Assembly (NCBI GenBank): GCA_964393895.1
Contig: CAYMWP010000016.1
Coordinates: 1-48,658 of the forward strand
From: B4-G1 sp964393895
GTDB taxonomy: Bacteria; Chloroflexota; Anaerolineae; B4-G1
Reading direction: 5' to 3'
DNA length: 48,658 nt
The notes beneath the pieces are model-generated. The model made no database searches, was not told the origin of the DNA, and worked only from the letters and a program-made list of their open reading frames with translations. The first letter of the stretch is position 1. Each line of letters starts with the position of its first letter. The position numbers were made by a program, and so were the translations under genes. Positions 26,075 to 33,558 of the stretch are shown here, piece by piece.

Positions 26075-26461
26075 ATGTCTAAACAAACTGCGGTTATAGT
26101 TGGAATTGGAATAGCAACGCTAATCCTGGTCATTGCCGGTGTAACTCTCCTTATCCGGCTTCAATCTCGACCGGTGATGACGAACGGCCCCGGTATGCTC
26201 TACTTTTACTCTCCAACCTGACCGGTCTGCCAGGGAATGAAGCCTATCGTGGATAGGCTAGAAGAAAGCTATCAAGACGAGTTCAACTTTGTGCGCATTG
26301 ACGTCACCAGACCAAATGGGAAAAAAGTGGCCCGCGAGCATGGCATCGTCGGTCAGCCCAATTACGTCTTTTTCGACAGTGACAACCAAGAGACCAGGCG
26401 CATGTCTGGTTCTAAGCCCTTTGACGTGATGGCAGCCGAAGTTGAACGGACATTACAATAA
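26075..26461 (+). CDS. Membrane-anchored thioredoxin-like selenoprotein 1
   Basis: A 128-residue protein starting at the ATG 26075 with GGGAGGT upstream. Residues 5-30 are a hydrophobic anchor (AVIVGIGIATLILVIAGVTLL). The active site reads MLYFYSPT-TGA-PVCQGMKPIVD: the TGA at 26219-26221 (codon 49) is in the first position of the thioredoxin CxxC motif, giving Sec-Pro-Val-Cys. The rest matches a thioredoxin fold, with GIVGQPNYVFFD holding the usual cis-proline region. A perfect hairpin, AGCCTATC/GATAGGCT with loop GTG (26241-26259), starts 20 bases after the TGA. It may reduce the selenoperoxiredoxin just upstream. Confidence 0.88.
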
Positions 26462-26471
26462 TGAGCGTATA

Positions 26472-26846
26472 GTGACGAGAAAGCGAGCCTGGATCAGCGC
26501 CGGACTGGCACTGGCGATACTAGCGGCAGCGGTGCTGGCCTACACATCCTGGGCCAGCGACGATCGCCCGACGTTGCTCTACTTTCGGGCGGATCTATGA
26601 ACGCTTTGCCAGAAAACGACGCCCATCGTGGATGGGGTCAAGCGGGCATACAGGGGACAGCTCAACGTGGTTTACGTCAGCATAGATCGGTCGAAAGGGA
26701 AAAAACTGGCTAGAGAGTATGGCGTAATAGGCACCCCTACCCTCTTGTTTTTGGATCGTGAGGGCAATCAGGTAAACGCGATGCGCGGCGCGCTTTCGCA
26801 AGCCACGCTTGAGCAGGCAATCGAGGATCTATTGGCACAGAGATGA
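26472..26846 (+). CDS. Membrane-anchored thioredoxin-like selenoprotein 2
   Basis: A 124-residue paralogue of the preceding protein. The most likely start is the GTG at 26472; the only nearby ATG is out of frame and stops at once. Residues 4-25 are hydrophobic (AWISAGLALAILAAAVLAY). The active site reads LLYFRADL-TGA-TLCQKTTPIVD, with TGA at 26598-26600 (codon 43) in the first position of a CxxC-like motif. The thioredoxin region GVIGTPTLLFLDREGNQV follows. The DNA after the TGA can fold as CCCATC/GATGGG around GTG with a further GAC/GTC pair (26618-26639), like the hairpin in the first copy. The stop overlaps an ATG upstream of fdhE. Confidence 0.86.
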
Positions 26847-26872
26847 TTATTTCACCAGGGAGAATCAAAACA

Positions 26873-27679
26873 ATGCAAACAGTATCAGAAGCGCTGGCCG
26901 AGGCCGCACAGCGGAAGCCCGATCTGGCTCCTTATTACGAGCTTCACTGTAGGTTGCTAGAGTTACAAGAAAAAGCCAAGGAGGAAATCGCGGCTACTAT
27001 TGAAATGGCGGACCAAGGGGCATTGCAGATGAGCGTACACCAGGGCTTGCCCTTGGTTTCCTTTGCCCAGCTTCCCATAGAGGCGGAGCAGTTCGCCGAA
27101 CTGGCCCTACACATCGCGCAGATGCTCACCGAGTACGACGTCGAGGTTGGAGAGCGGACGCTGCCATCAGACAGTGTCGCATGGGTCTCACTGGCCCAAC
27201 AGTGGTTCGAGACGGGACAGACTGCCGAGGAGCCGAGTGAGGAATCGCAGGAGGAAACACTCGCCTTCAAGTCCGCCGGCCTGGCGCTAAAGCCATATCT
27301 GGAATGGGTGGCCGAACAGGTGCTGCCCCAGGTGGACCAGGAGCATTGGAGACGCGGATACTGCCCGATCTGCGGCGGCGCACCCGACTTGTCCACGCTG
27401 GACGAGGAGACCGGGGCACGTCGCCTGCTATGCTCCCGTTGCAACAGCCAATGGCTCTACCGGCGGGTGGGCTGCCCTTTCTGCGAGACCAGCGACCACA
27501 CCAAGCTGGCCTATTACCCTAGCGAGGACAAGGTCTACCGGCTCTACATCTGCCAGGAGTGCCGGCGTTACCTAAAGACAATTGATCTACGCGAGGCGAA
27601 ACGAGAGATGTTGCTACCCGTGGAGCGGGTCACCACGGTGGCGATGGACGCAGCGGCCCAGCAAGAAGGGTACCTGTAG
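26873..27679 (+). CDS. fdhE: Formate dehydrogenase accessory protein FdhE
   Basis: A 268-residue cytoplasmic protein needed for maturation of exported formate dehydrogenases. The C-terminal half has the four rubredoxin-like CxxC pairs of the family (CPICGG, CSRCNSQW, CPFCETSDH and CQECRRYLK). The N-terminal half is helical with VSLAQQWFETG. Either the ATG at 26843, overlapping the previous stop, or the ATG at 26873, with GGGAG upstream, can be the start; the second fits the family length better. Its place after the three selenoprotein genes ties them to the formate dehydrogenase operon. Confidence 0.9.
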   Translation: MQTVSEALAEAAQRKPDLAPYYELHCRLLELQEKAKEEIAATIEMADQGALQMSVHQGLPLVSFAQLPIEAEQFAELALHIAQMLTEYDVEVGERTLPSDSVAWVSLAQQWFETGQTAEEPSEESQEETLAFKSAGLALKPYLEWVAEQVLPQVDQEHWRRGYCPICGGAPDLSTLDEETGARRLLCSRCNSQWLYRRVGCPFCETSDHTKLAYYPSEDKVYRLYICQECRRYLKTIDLREAKREMLLPVERVTTVAMDAAAQQEGYL

Positions 27680-27730
27680 TATAGACCCCGGCTAAATCCG
27701 TCGGTAGTTTCACACAGTTGCCGAGTGAGA

Positions 27731-28035
27731 ACTGATAGACAGCATTGCCAGCGGCGACCTGGACATCCACAACGAAGCCGCGTGGGACCCAGACAACTGG
27801 CCGGCCGAGGCCAAGGGCTGGGGCTTCACCGAGTCTCCTCGTGGCGCGCCGGGACACTGGATTCACATCAAGGACAAAAAGATTCACAACTACCAGGCAG
27901 TAGTGCCCGGTACATGGAACACGTCTCCGCGAGATGCCAGCGGTAAGAAAGGTCCTTACGAGGAGGCCCTCATCGGCACGCCTGTCGCCGACCCGGAAAA
28001 GCCGATAGAGGGGTTGCGGACAATCCACCCCTCAC
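27731..28035 (+). pseudogene. Relic of a group 1 [NiFe] hydrogenase large subunit (C-terminal part)
   Basis: From about 27731 one frame reads ELIDSIASGDLDIHNEAAW, then KGWGFTESPRGAPGHW, IKDKKIHNYQAVVPGTWNTS, GPYEEALIGTPVADPEKPIE and LRTIH. This is the C-terminal quarter of a membrane-bound uptake hydrogenase large subunit (HyaB/HybC type). The catalytic N-terminal part is missing, a TGA stands directly before the first conserved residues, and the sequence leaves the family just before the DPCxxCxxH motif should appear. It can no longer bind nickel. Confidence 0.9.
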
Positions 28036-28251
28036 CAGATCGGCATCCCCGATATGCTCTTTGCGGCCAAGTTGAAGGACCTTTATCCACAGATATCCAC
28101 AGAACGTGGTGCTGTGGGGTGTGCAGCCAGGGGTGCTGAACGCGGGCCTCGAACTCTCACCGCCCGTCGCCGCCCAGGTGGACAAGCTAGTGGCAAAAGC
28201 CGTGGGAGAGCTAGCGCGCTGTGAGGAGCGGCTGACGCCGCGCAAAGACTG
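28036..28251 (+). pseudogene. Relic of a hydrogenase maturation protease (HyaD/HybD)
   Basis: Joined to the hydrogenase relic, one frame reads HQIGIPDMLFAAKLKDLYPQ. After a shift near 28095-28105 another frame reads NVVLWGVQPGVLNAGLELS, PPVAAQVDKLVAKAVGELAR and ends LTPRKD then TGA at 28249-28251. This is the C-terminal half of the protease that normally follows a group 1 hydrogenase. The front half and the boundary to the large subunit are deleted. Confidence 0.85.
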
Positions 28252-28295
28252 AGACCCAAGGTTTCACAGAACCTTGGGGATAGTGACAACCAACG

Positions 28296-28328
28296 AGCCC
28301 CCCGGCCTCTTTCCGGAACCGGGGGGCT
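28296..28328. terminator. Bidirectional terminator between convergent operons
   Basis: AGCCCCCCGG (28296-28305) pairs with CCGGGGGGCT (28319-28328) around a 13-base loop, followed by TTT. It stands between the plus-strand formate dehydrogenase operon with its hydrogenase relics and the minus-strand NrfD/Fe-S/cytochrome operon. A smaller hairpin, AAGGTT/AACCTT, lies just before it. Confidence 0.8.
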
Positions 28329-28352
28329 TTGACATGTGTAGCTTGCTTCTGT

Positions 28353-29540
28353 TCAGGACGCGCCAGCCGGCGCCGTTTCCGCCGCGTGTTCCTCGCTTTC
28401 CGCTCCGGTCTCAAAGATCGGCAAAAGACGAGCCGCCAGATACCAGACCAGGGCCGCTGCCGCCAGCACGCCGATCTGGACGGCGAACTCGACAAAAGTG
28501 GGAAAGTAAGTCGCACCTACATTGGTGGGCGCCCTTCCACTGAACATGGCGTTGAACCGGTTAAAGCCCAGCCCCAGTGTGACGATCAGAGCTGTCCAGA
28601 ACAAGCCAGACTTGCTTTTCTGTACCTGGGAAGTAGAGTACAGAACGATAGGCGCGACTGCCATCAAGAGTATCTCGATCCAGAACAGCGTGCTCTTCGA
28701 GTCAAAGGCAAACATCGCCCCCAGATCGCCGGTGAAAAGCAAATCGCCTATCCGCAACACCAGGTAGAGCACCCAAACCCAGACGGAAATATTGCCCAGG
28801 CCCGCCAGGACGTCCACCTTCGGCTCGTGGCCAACCGCCTTGCTGCCGATCAACATCACCAGGATCGTCGCCGAAAGCCCCATACCGATGGCAGAGAGAT
28901 AGTACAGAATCGGCAACAACCAGGTCCACCACAAAAGATGGGTTCTCCCCGGCAGAGCCAGGTACATCGTTCCCAGCGTTGACTGGTGCAACGTGGAGAG
29001 CACGACGCCGGCGACCGTCACCGGGATGACGGCAGCGTGGAGCGCGCGCACGATCTTGGGTTGGTTGAGACGCCCAAGTACCAGCGGGGCAATTTCCAGC
29101 GTCAGTACGATGGTGTACAGGAGGATGCACCAACAGATCTCGAACAGGGGTGAGTGGATATTGGCCCAAGGGATAAAACCCCAGAACCGATCCGGCCGCC
29201 CCAGGTCGATCAACAGGATGACCAATACCGACACGTAACCTATGAACCCGGTGAGAATGGCCGGACGCAGCACAGACTCGTACTTTTCCAGATTGAAGAG
29301 GTGCACGACCATCGCCATAGTGAACGCAGCACCGCCAAAGGCGATCAGGGTGAAATCAAAGCCCAGCCACAACCCCCAGGGATAAGAATCAGAGAGATTC
29401 GTTGTAGCCCCCAAGCCAGTGAGCAAACGGTAGATGCCTGTGACAAGCCCCAGCGCCGCCAACGCGGCGAGGATGCCCAGGACGATCTTGCCCCTGGCAG
29501 ATATTTTCTTGAACTCGGTCGTCAAAGCAGTCATCGCCAT
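28353..29540 (-). CDS. NrfD/HybB-type membrane subunit, second copy
   Basis: A 395-residue membrane protein with about ten helices, similar along its whole length to the plus-strand protein at 24093-25247 (shared runs include WGLWLGFDF, RPAILTGF, LIDLGRPDRFWGF and TLHQSTLGT). It should exchange electrons with the quinone pool. The ATG at 29538-29540 is chosen for its AGAAGGAG site; a longer upstream reading overlaps the Fe-S gene. The C-terminal tail after the last helix (ETGAESEEHAAETAPAGAS) is acidic and absent from the paralogue. It is the last gene of a three- or four-gene unit with the Fe-S protein and the cytochrome. Confidence 0.9.
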   Translation of the reverse strand: MAMTALTTEFKKISARGKIVLGILAALAALGLVTGIYRLLTGLGATTNLSDSYPWGLWLGFDFTLIAFGGAAFTMAMVVHLFNLEKYESVLRPAILTGFIGYVSVLVILLIDLGRPDRFWGFIPWANIHSPLFEICWCILLYTIVLTLEIAPLVLGRLNQPKIVRALHAAVIPVTVAGVVLSTLHQSTLGTMYLALPGRTHLLWWTWLLPILYYLSAIGMGLSATILVMLIGSKAVGHEPKVDVLAGLGNISVWVWVLYLVLRIGDLLFTGDLGAMFAFDSKSTLFWIEILLMAVAPIVLYSTSQVQKSKSGLFWTALIVTLGLGFNRFNAMFSGRAPTNVGATYFPTFVEFAVQIGVLAAAALVWYLAARLLPIFETGAESEEHAAETAPAGAS

Positions 29541-29542
29541 TG

Positions 29543-30418
29543 CTAGATCTCCTTCTCTTTCAAGCCTTCGTTCCGGCGCTTGGTGAGCCAGTAGATGCCG
29601 CTGAATACAGCGGCGGCTGTCACGCAAGTCACCGGGGTTGCGTTCGCGACCATCACACTGGCATGGGTAACCGGAGCAGATCCCAGCGTCGGGAAGCCCA
29701 GCTCTTCAAAGGGGATATCTGAAAGGAACAGAATTGACGTGCCCCCTCCTTCCGTCTCACCATAGACGTGATCAATGTACCCGGGGTTTTGCTTGATGCG
29801 CTTCCGCGCTTCTTGCAGCATCTGCTTTCGCGTACCAAAGGTGAGTGCCCCGGCGGGACACGCCTCAGCACAGGCCGGTATCAACCCAGTGGCGAGGCGA
29901 TCGGCGCAGAAGGTACACTTGCCGATGAGTCCCAGGGGATTCTCCCACTCGAACTTGGGCACGCCAAAGGGACAGGCATATTGACAGTAGCGGCAGCCGA
30001 TACACTTGCTAGTGTCGTACACGACGGGGCCTTCTTCCGTCTTGCTCAGCGCGCCCACCGTACAGACAGACACACAGGCCGGATCCAGGCAGTGCATACA
30101 TTGATACTTGCGGAAAGATTCGCCTGCCTCCCCCTGGTACTGTTTTATCAGTGTCCAGGTATGGGCAGTGGTGTCGGAGGGAGGCTCTGGTTCCGGCGGC
30201 AGATCGTTCCACTCCCTGCAGGCGACCTCGCAAGCTCGACAGCCTATACACTTGGTCGCGTCGTACAGCATCGCGGCGGCGTTCTCAGCATCAACCTCAC
30301 CCGAAGCGTAGGCTAACTCTGGTCGCAGTAAAAGCCCGCCCGCGCCTACTCCGGCTAGTTTTAGCAGATCTCTCCGAGTTAACGTATGACTCGGCTTTTG
30401 TCCATGATCATTTGTCAT
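29543..30418 (-). CDS. Tat-exported HybA-like iron-sulfur protein
   Basis: A 291-residue protein with a Tat signal (LTRRDLLKLAGVGAGGLLL), four ferredoxin motifs (CIGCRACEVACREWN, CMHCLDPACVSVC, CIGCRYCQYACPFG and CTFCADR with CAEACP) and a C-terminal membrane segment (VTAAAVFSGIYWL). It is a paralogue of the formate dehydrogenase Fe-S subunit but is exported on its own signal, as HybA is. It stands next to the NrfD gene and downstream of the decaheme cytochrome gene. No catalytic subunit is present in this operon; it probably wires the cytochrome to the NrfD protein. Confidence 0.9.
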   Translation of the reverse strand: MTNDHGQKPSHTLTRRDLLKLAGVGAGGLLLRPELAYASGEVDAENAAAMLYDATKCIGCRACEVACREWNDLPPEPEPPSDTTAHTWTLIKQYQGEAGESFRKYQCMHCLDPACVSVCTVGALSKTEEGPVVYDTSKCIGCRYCQYACPFGVPKFEWENPLGLIGKCTFCADRLATGLIPACAEACPAGALTFGTRKQMLQEARKRIKQNPGYIDHVYGETEGGGTSILFLSDIPFEELGFPTLGSAPVTHASVMVANATPVTCVTAAAVFSGIYWLTKRRNEGLKEKEI

Positions 30419-30437
30419 CTATACATCTCCTTGGCGA

Positions 30438-31700
30438 TCAGTGACCTTTGCGCCGTAGCACAAGCGGCACGGCGACGATGCCAGCGATAGACGCGCCCAT
30501 CCCTAGCAATCCAATCCAGCTTACCCCAAGCGAGGGAGACGTGATCGGCTCGATAGGGGCATATTCTCCCCAGGCAAACTCGGCGTCCTCCTCCTCACTG
30601 TGCACCCAGTCGAATGCAGGCGGTACACCTTTGACGATGACGTCAGCATTGGCCGCCAGTTCATCCGCAGCCACATCGTCGGCCGTCAGGAAGATATCCT
30701 CGTTGCCGTGGCAACTGTTGCAGCTTTTATTCTGAGGTGTGACCCGCTGGATGTTGTGGGGTGTAGCGTACTTCCACGTCGGCAAGTTGTCAAAGTTGGG
30801 CAGCATGTCATCCCCATAGAAAGAGAACGTCTCTCGCGCAATGGGGATGTGGCGCACCAGGACGTAATCCCAGGGCCGGTCCTCGCTCTGGTGCGGGTTG
30901 CGCCCGATCTCGAAGGTCAGCTTACTCTCGTCCGTCTTGTAGTAGGGCAATCCTTGGTCGTCCACTGCCACGTGGCAGTTGTAGCAGCTCTTGTACGGGC
31001 CGGATACGTGACAGACCTCGCAGGCCACCTTGTCCGCGTGGAGTGTGTGCTCCAAGATCTCGCTTTGACCCTGTGCTACGTCGGAATGGCATTCCAGGCA
31101 GTCCACGCCCGGAGCGCCGTCGTAGCGGTGTGCGTATTCGGTGCCATCGCCGTGATAGTGGCTCGTCTCGTGGCAATCGAAGCAGGACATCCCTCCCTCT
31201 AACCAGTGGACGCTGCCCTCGACGCCCTCATTCTTGCCCTGATACTCGTTGGCGACGCGCGCGCCGTGACAGGCCATGCAGGTGTCCTTCATCGCAATTT
31301 TCTTGACCTGGTGTTCGTTGAGCAGGCCGCCGCCCATTTCCGTCGGCCGGCTGATGTGGCACTGACCACACGTGGTGTGGCAGCTATCACAGTGATTATC
31401 GAACGCCTCCTGCATGTGGGGATCGCTGAAATCGGCCCCGCGGGCGGTCAGTATGGTTTCGTAGCCTGTCAGATTCTGATGCAGGCTGGTAGCGGCGTGC
31501 TGGCTAGCGTCCGTATGGCAAATGCCGCAGGCCCGATCCGATTCCAGCAGGGGGTCGCGCACGACGCCTTGGTGAGCGGCTTCCATGTCGGTTACTTCTC
31601 CGACGCCGCCGTGGCAGCCGATGCAGTTCTGGGTATTGTGAACGTCCGCCAGGAACTCGCCGCCAAGGAGCACTTTTTTCCATGCCTCCAACGGAGGCAA
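30438..31700 (-). CDS. Decaheme c-type cytochrome with C-terminal membrane anchor
   Basis: About 420 residues with ten CxxCH heme sites in order: CIGCH, CGICH, CDSCH, CGQCH, CMACH, CFDCH, CLECH, CEVCH, CYNCH and CNSCH. A single hydrophobic helix at the C-terminus (WIGLLGMGASIAGIVAVPLVL) anchors it. Heme attachment needs export, yet the frame has no signal peptide and only a TTG (31698-31700) as a possible start, with no proper ribosome site. Upstream the frame is continuous with the rhodanese-cytochrome frame and is interrupted only by the TGA at 31710-31712. It is therefore likely the second part of one longer protein. It should carry electrons between the Fe-S/NrfD module and an external partner. 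Confidence 0.82.
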   Translation of the reverse strand: MPPLEAWKKVLLGGEFLADVHNTQNCIGCHGGVGEVTDMEAAHQGVVRDPLLESDRACGICHTDASQHAATSLHQNLTGYETILTARGADFSDPHMQEAFDNHCDSCHTTCGQCHISRPTEMGGGLLNEHQVKKIAMKDTCMACHGARVANEYQGKNEGVEGSVHWLEGGMSCFDCHETSHYHGDGTEYAHRYDGAPGVDCLECHSDVAQGQSEILEHTLHADKVACEVCHVSGPYKSCYNCHVAVDDQGLPYYKTDESKLTFEIGRNPHQSEDRPWDYVLVRHIPIARETFSFYGDDMLPNFDNLPTWKYATPHNIQRVTPQNKSCNSCHGNEDIFLTADDVAADELAANADVIVKGVPPAFDWVHSEEEDAEFAWGEYAPIEPITSPSLGVSWIGLLGMGASIAGIVAVPLVLRRKGH

Positions 31701-31709
31701 CTCCCCCCC

Positions 31710-32291
31710 TCAGCCCTCGCCGGAGGTTTCCTCCGACTTTACCTCCTCTTCCTCTACAGCCAGAGACTGAACGAGTGATTGGTCGGTGTGGCAGGACGCA
31801 CAGTTATTGGCACCGACCGACACCTCCGGTAGTTCGGCCACGGGCGTGGGTATGGGAACCGGCTCGCCCCCTGCCCCGGCCAGTGGAATCGGCAGTTCGT
31901 AGGGGCCGCCCGGTTCGTGCGCTTCGGTATCAACGGTAAAGTCGTTGGCGTGCGTGTCGGGATTGAAGCGTTTGACGAACNNNNNNNNNNNNNNNNNNNN
32001 NNNNNNNNNNNNNNNNNNNNNNNNNNNNNNNNNNNNNNNNNNNNNNNNNNNNNNNNNNNNNNNNNNNNNNNNNNNNNNNNGGCTGATGATGTAGGGGTCG
32101 TTCTCCGCGTCGCCGTCGTTCAGGTTCTCGTACAGATCCGCGGCGCTGATCGTGCGCGGCCCCGCACTGAAGTAAGCTTCAGCCGCATCCATAATAGGAT
32201 TGTCCTGTGCCAGGGCCGTAGCCACCAACAGCATACTGCCGAGCATCGTCACGATGGCAACCAGCTTGAACAAAGTTAATCTTTTTCGCAT
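31710..32291 (-). CDS. Rhodanese-like/c-type cytochrome N-terminal part (contains N gap)
   Basis: Starts at the ATG 32289-32291 with GGAGGAAAC upstream and a clear signal peptide (LFKLVAIVTMLGSMLLVATALA). The segment TISAADLYENLNDGDAENDPYIIS resembles the beginning of a rhodanese domain; the following 100 N hide its middle. After the gap come RFNPDTHANDF, a proline-rich stretch and one heme site, CASCH, then an acidic tail and TGA at 31710-31712. The true gap length is unknown, so the frame across it is not guaranteed. The next frame, with ten hemes, continues in phase right after the TGA. Confidence 0.65.
   Translation of the reverse strand: MRKRLTLFKLVAIVTMLGSMLLVATALAQDNPIMDAAEAYFSAGPRTISAADLYENLNDGDAENDPYIISXXXXXXXXXXXXXXXXXXXXXXXXXXXXXXXXXXFVKRFNPDTHANDFTVDTEAHEPGGPYELPIPLAGAGGEPVPIPTPVAELPEVSVGANNCASCHTDQSLVQSLAVEEEEVKSEETSGEG
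31981..32080. other. Assembly gap of 100 N
   Basis: Exactly 100 undetermined bases, the usual placeholder for a scaffold join of unknown length. It interrupts the rhodanese-like part of the cytochrome gene. The order of sequence on either side rests on the assembler's linkage. Confidence 0.99.
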
Positions 32292-33016
32292 TTGCCTTAG
32301 TTTCCTCCGATTATGGTTTTGTTGTATCATCTCGATATATAGGGACGAGCTATTGTGTTCGCCCTCTTGGACAGGCACAGCCTCTACCCCAATTTATTGA
32401 AAAGTTGTCACGAGTGCTTACACACCACCAAGGACGAAAATAGCCACAGCCGCACAACCCACTTCCGCAGAGACCAAGATATGATACACTGGTAGGTAAT
32501 GGCTGGTCCGAGGCCGATTTGTAGCTGGTGCCGAGAGCCTGATAAGAAGTTTGACCCAGACACCCATAGGCACCACCAATTGTTGCCGCGAGCACGTGAA
32601 ATCGTCGAGATGCAACCAACCGCTGCTTGAGACAGTTTATTTTCGAAGCAGATACGTTTTGTTGGCTCAACGTAGATTTGTGGGGTGGACCTTCCTGAAA
32701 GCTCGTATTTGGAGCCAGAATCGCTTGGAAATGATGCGAAAACCTACCAAAACCAGCTTTCGGGAGGTTTCGAGCTGTACCTCACCCCGCAAATCTGTGT
32801 AGAACCGTTTTGTTTTAGGCGGGTTTTGGATCGGTTATTAGGTCATTCAGAGAACACTTGATGCCGATAGCTCACCTCCTAAAGAACAGAACGTCCTGCA
32901 AACGTGTAATTAAGCAGCCGGCAAATCTGATGCCCAAGGACACGAGACAGAGTATTCGGAGCTGAATACTCTCCTCAGTCAGCGCAGATTATATCACAGA
33001 ATGTTTCAAGGTCAAG
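32292..33016. other. 725-bp intergenic region with an imperfect inverted repeat
   Basis: No gene is supported here; the short frames lack family features and ribosome sites. AGATTTGTGGGGTG (32674-32687) and CACCCCGCAAATCT (32783-32796) are inverted copies with one mismatch, possibly the eroded ends of a small element of about 120 bp. The divergent promoters of the cytochrome operon and of the gene at 33017 should lie here, but I cannot place them. Confidence 0.45.
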
Positions 33017-33406
33017 ATGTTTGATTGGCAACCCATTTTAACGGGTTTTGTGCGCCATCTGGACAAGATTCGTCTGCGCCGCGTCTTTCGCGAGTTCGCC
33101 GAGTTGATGTGCAAGAGCACTATGCCTTACCGCGACGGCCCCGATGACACAACCTGCGAAATCGCCGTCAACCGGTATTGCGCCGATCTCCCCATCCGCC
33201 TCGTCGCCGGCCGCATTGAGGATCAGACCGACCCCAACCTGCGGACAGAGGAACTGGCGGAAGCGTACCGCACCTTCCTGCACACGCAGCGGCAGGCGGT
33301 GCAAGAGCGTTTCGGCGAAGAGGTCGCCGCGCGATTGCACCGCCAGGTGCTCTCCCAGGTCAACCCCGATCTACAGGAGGCGTTGGAGCAATACGATCTG
33401 GTGTAA
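33017..33406 (+). CDS. Hypothetical protein
   Basis: A 129-residue soluble protein that I do not recognise. The composition looks coding: no long low-complexity stretch, mixed helices, an arginine-rich start (HLDKIRLRRVFREFAELM), the segment YRDGPDDTTCEIAVNRYCADLPIRLVAGRIED and a helical C-terminus. The two cysteines (in TTCEIAV and RYCAD) do not form a known motif. AAGG lies upstream of the ATG. It precedes the ArsR gene on the same strand by about 150 bp, and a separate promoter lies between them. Confidence 0.5.
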   Translation: MFDWQPILTGFVRHLDKIRLRRVFREFAELMCKSTMPYRDGPDDTTCEIAVNRYCADLPIRLVAGRIEDQTDPNLRTEELAEAYRTFLHTQRQAVQERFGEEVAARLHRQVLSQVNPDLQEALEQYDLV

Positions 33407-33483
33407 CCGCCAACCGGTTTCCTCTTCGATCCCGGCCCCAACACAATTTGGTCACTGGCAGCCCCGCCCCGCAAACCCTCCGC

Positions 33484-33511
33484 TTGACTTTCTCAAGAAC
33501 GAGTGTATAAT
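33484..33511 (+). promoter_or_regulatory. Sigma-70-type promoter of the ArsR gene
   Basis: TTGACT (33484-33489) and TATAAT (33506-33511) are separated by 16 bp, a near-consensus promoter. It drives the ArsR regulator and probably the FAD/Fe-S fusion gene 28 bp further on. Confidence 0.75.
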
Positions 33512-33524
33512 CCGCTTTATCCAA

Positions 33525-33552
33525 ATATCTAAATGTGTCAATATATAGATAT
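33525..33552. promoter_or_regulatory. Putative ArsR operator
   Basis: ATATCTA (33525-33531) and TAGATAT (33546-33552) are perfect inverted copies 14 bp apart, between the -10 box and the first codons of the ArsR gene. This is the usual place for an autorepression site of this family, so the regulator probably represses its own operon. Confidence 0.65.
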
Positions 33553-33558
33553 ATCGAA

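Noticed and set aside
20808..26600. Idea that UGA is a general sense codon (for example Trp) in this genome
   Set aside because: Many genes here end in TGA at the expected family end (fdhB's neighbour fdhA, ccmE, ccmA, the Fe-S gene at 4293), and the in-frame TGAs occur at redox-active positions, so selenocysteine recoding is the better reading.
32551..32802. Short open frames in the 725-bp spacer
   Set aside because: They have no ribosome site, no family resemblance and no codon bias like the neighbours, and an imperfect inverted repeat runs through them.
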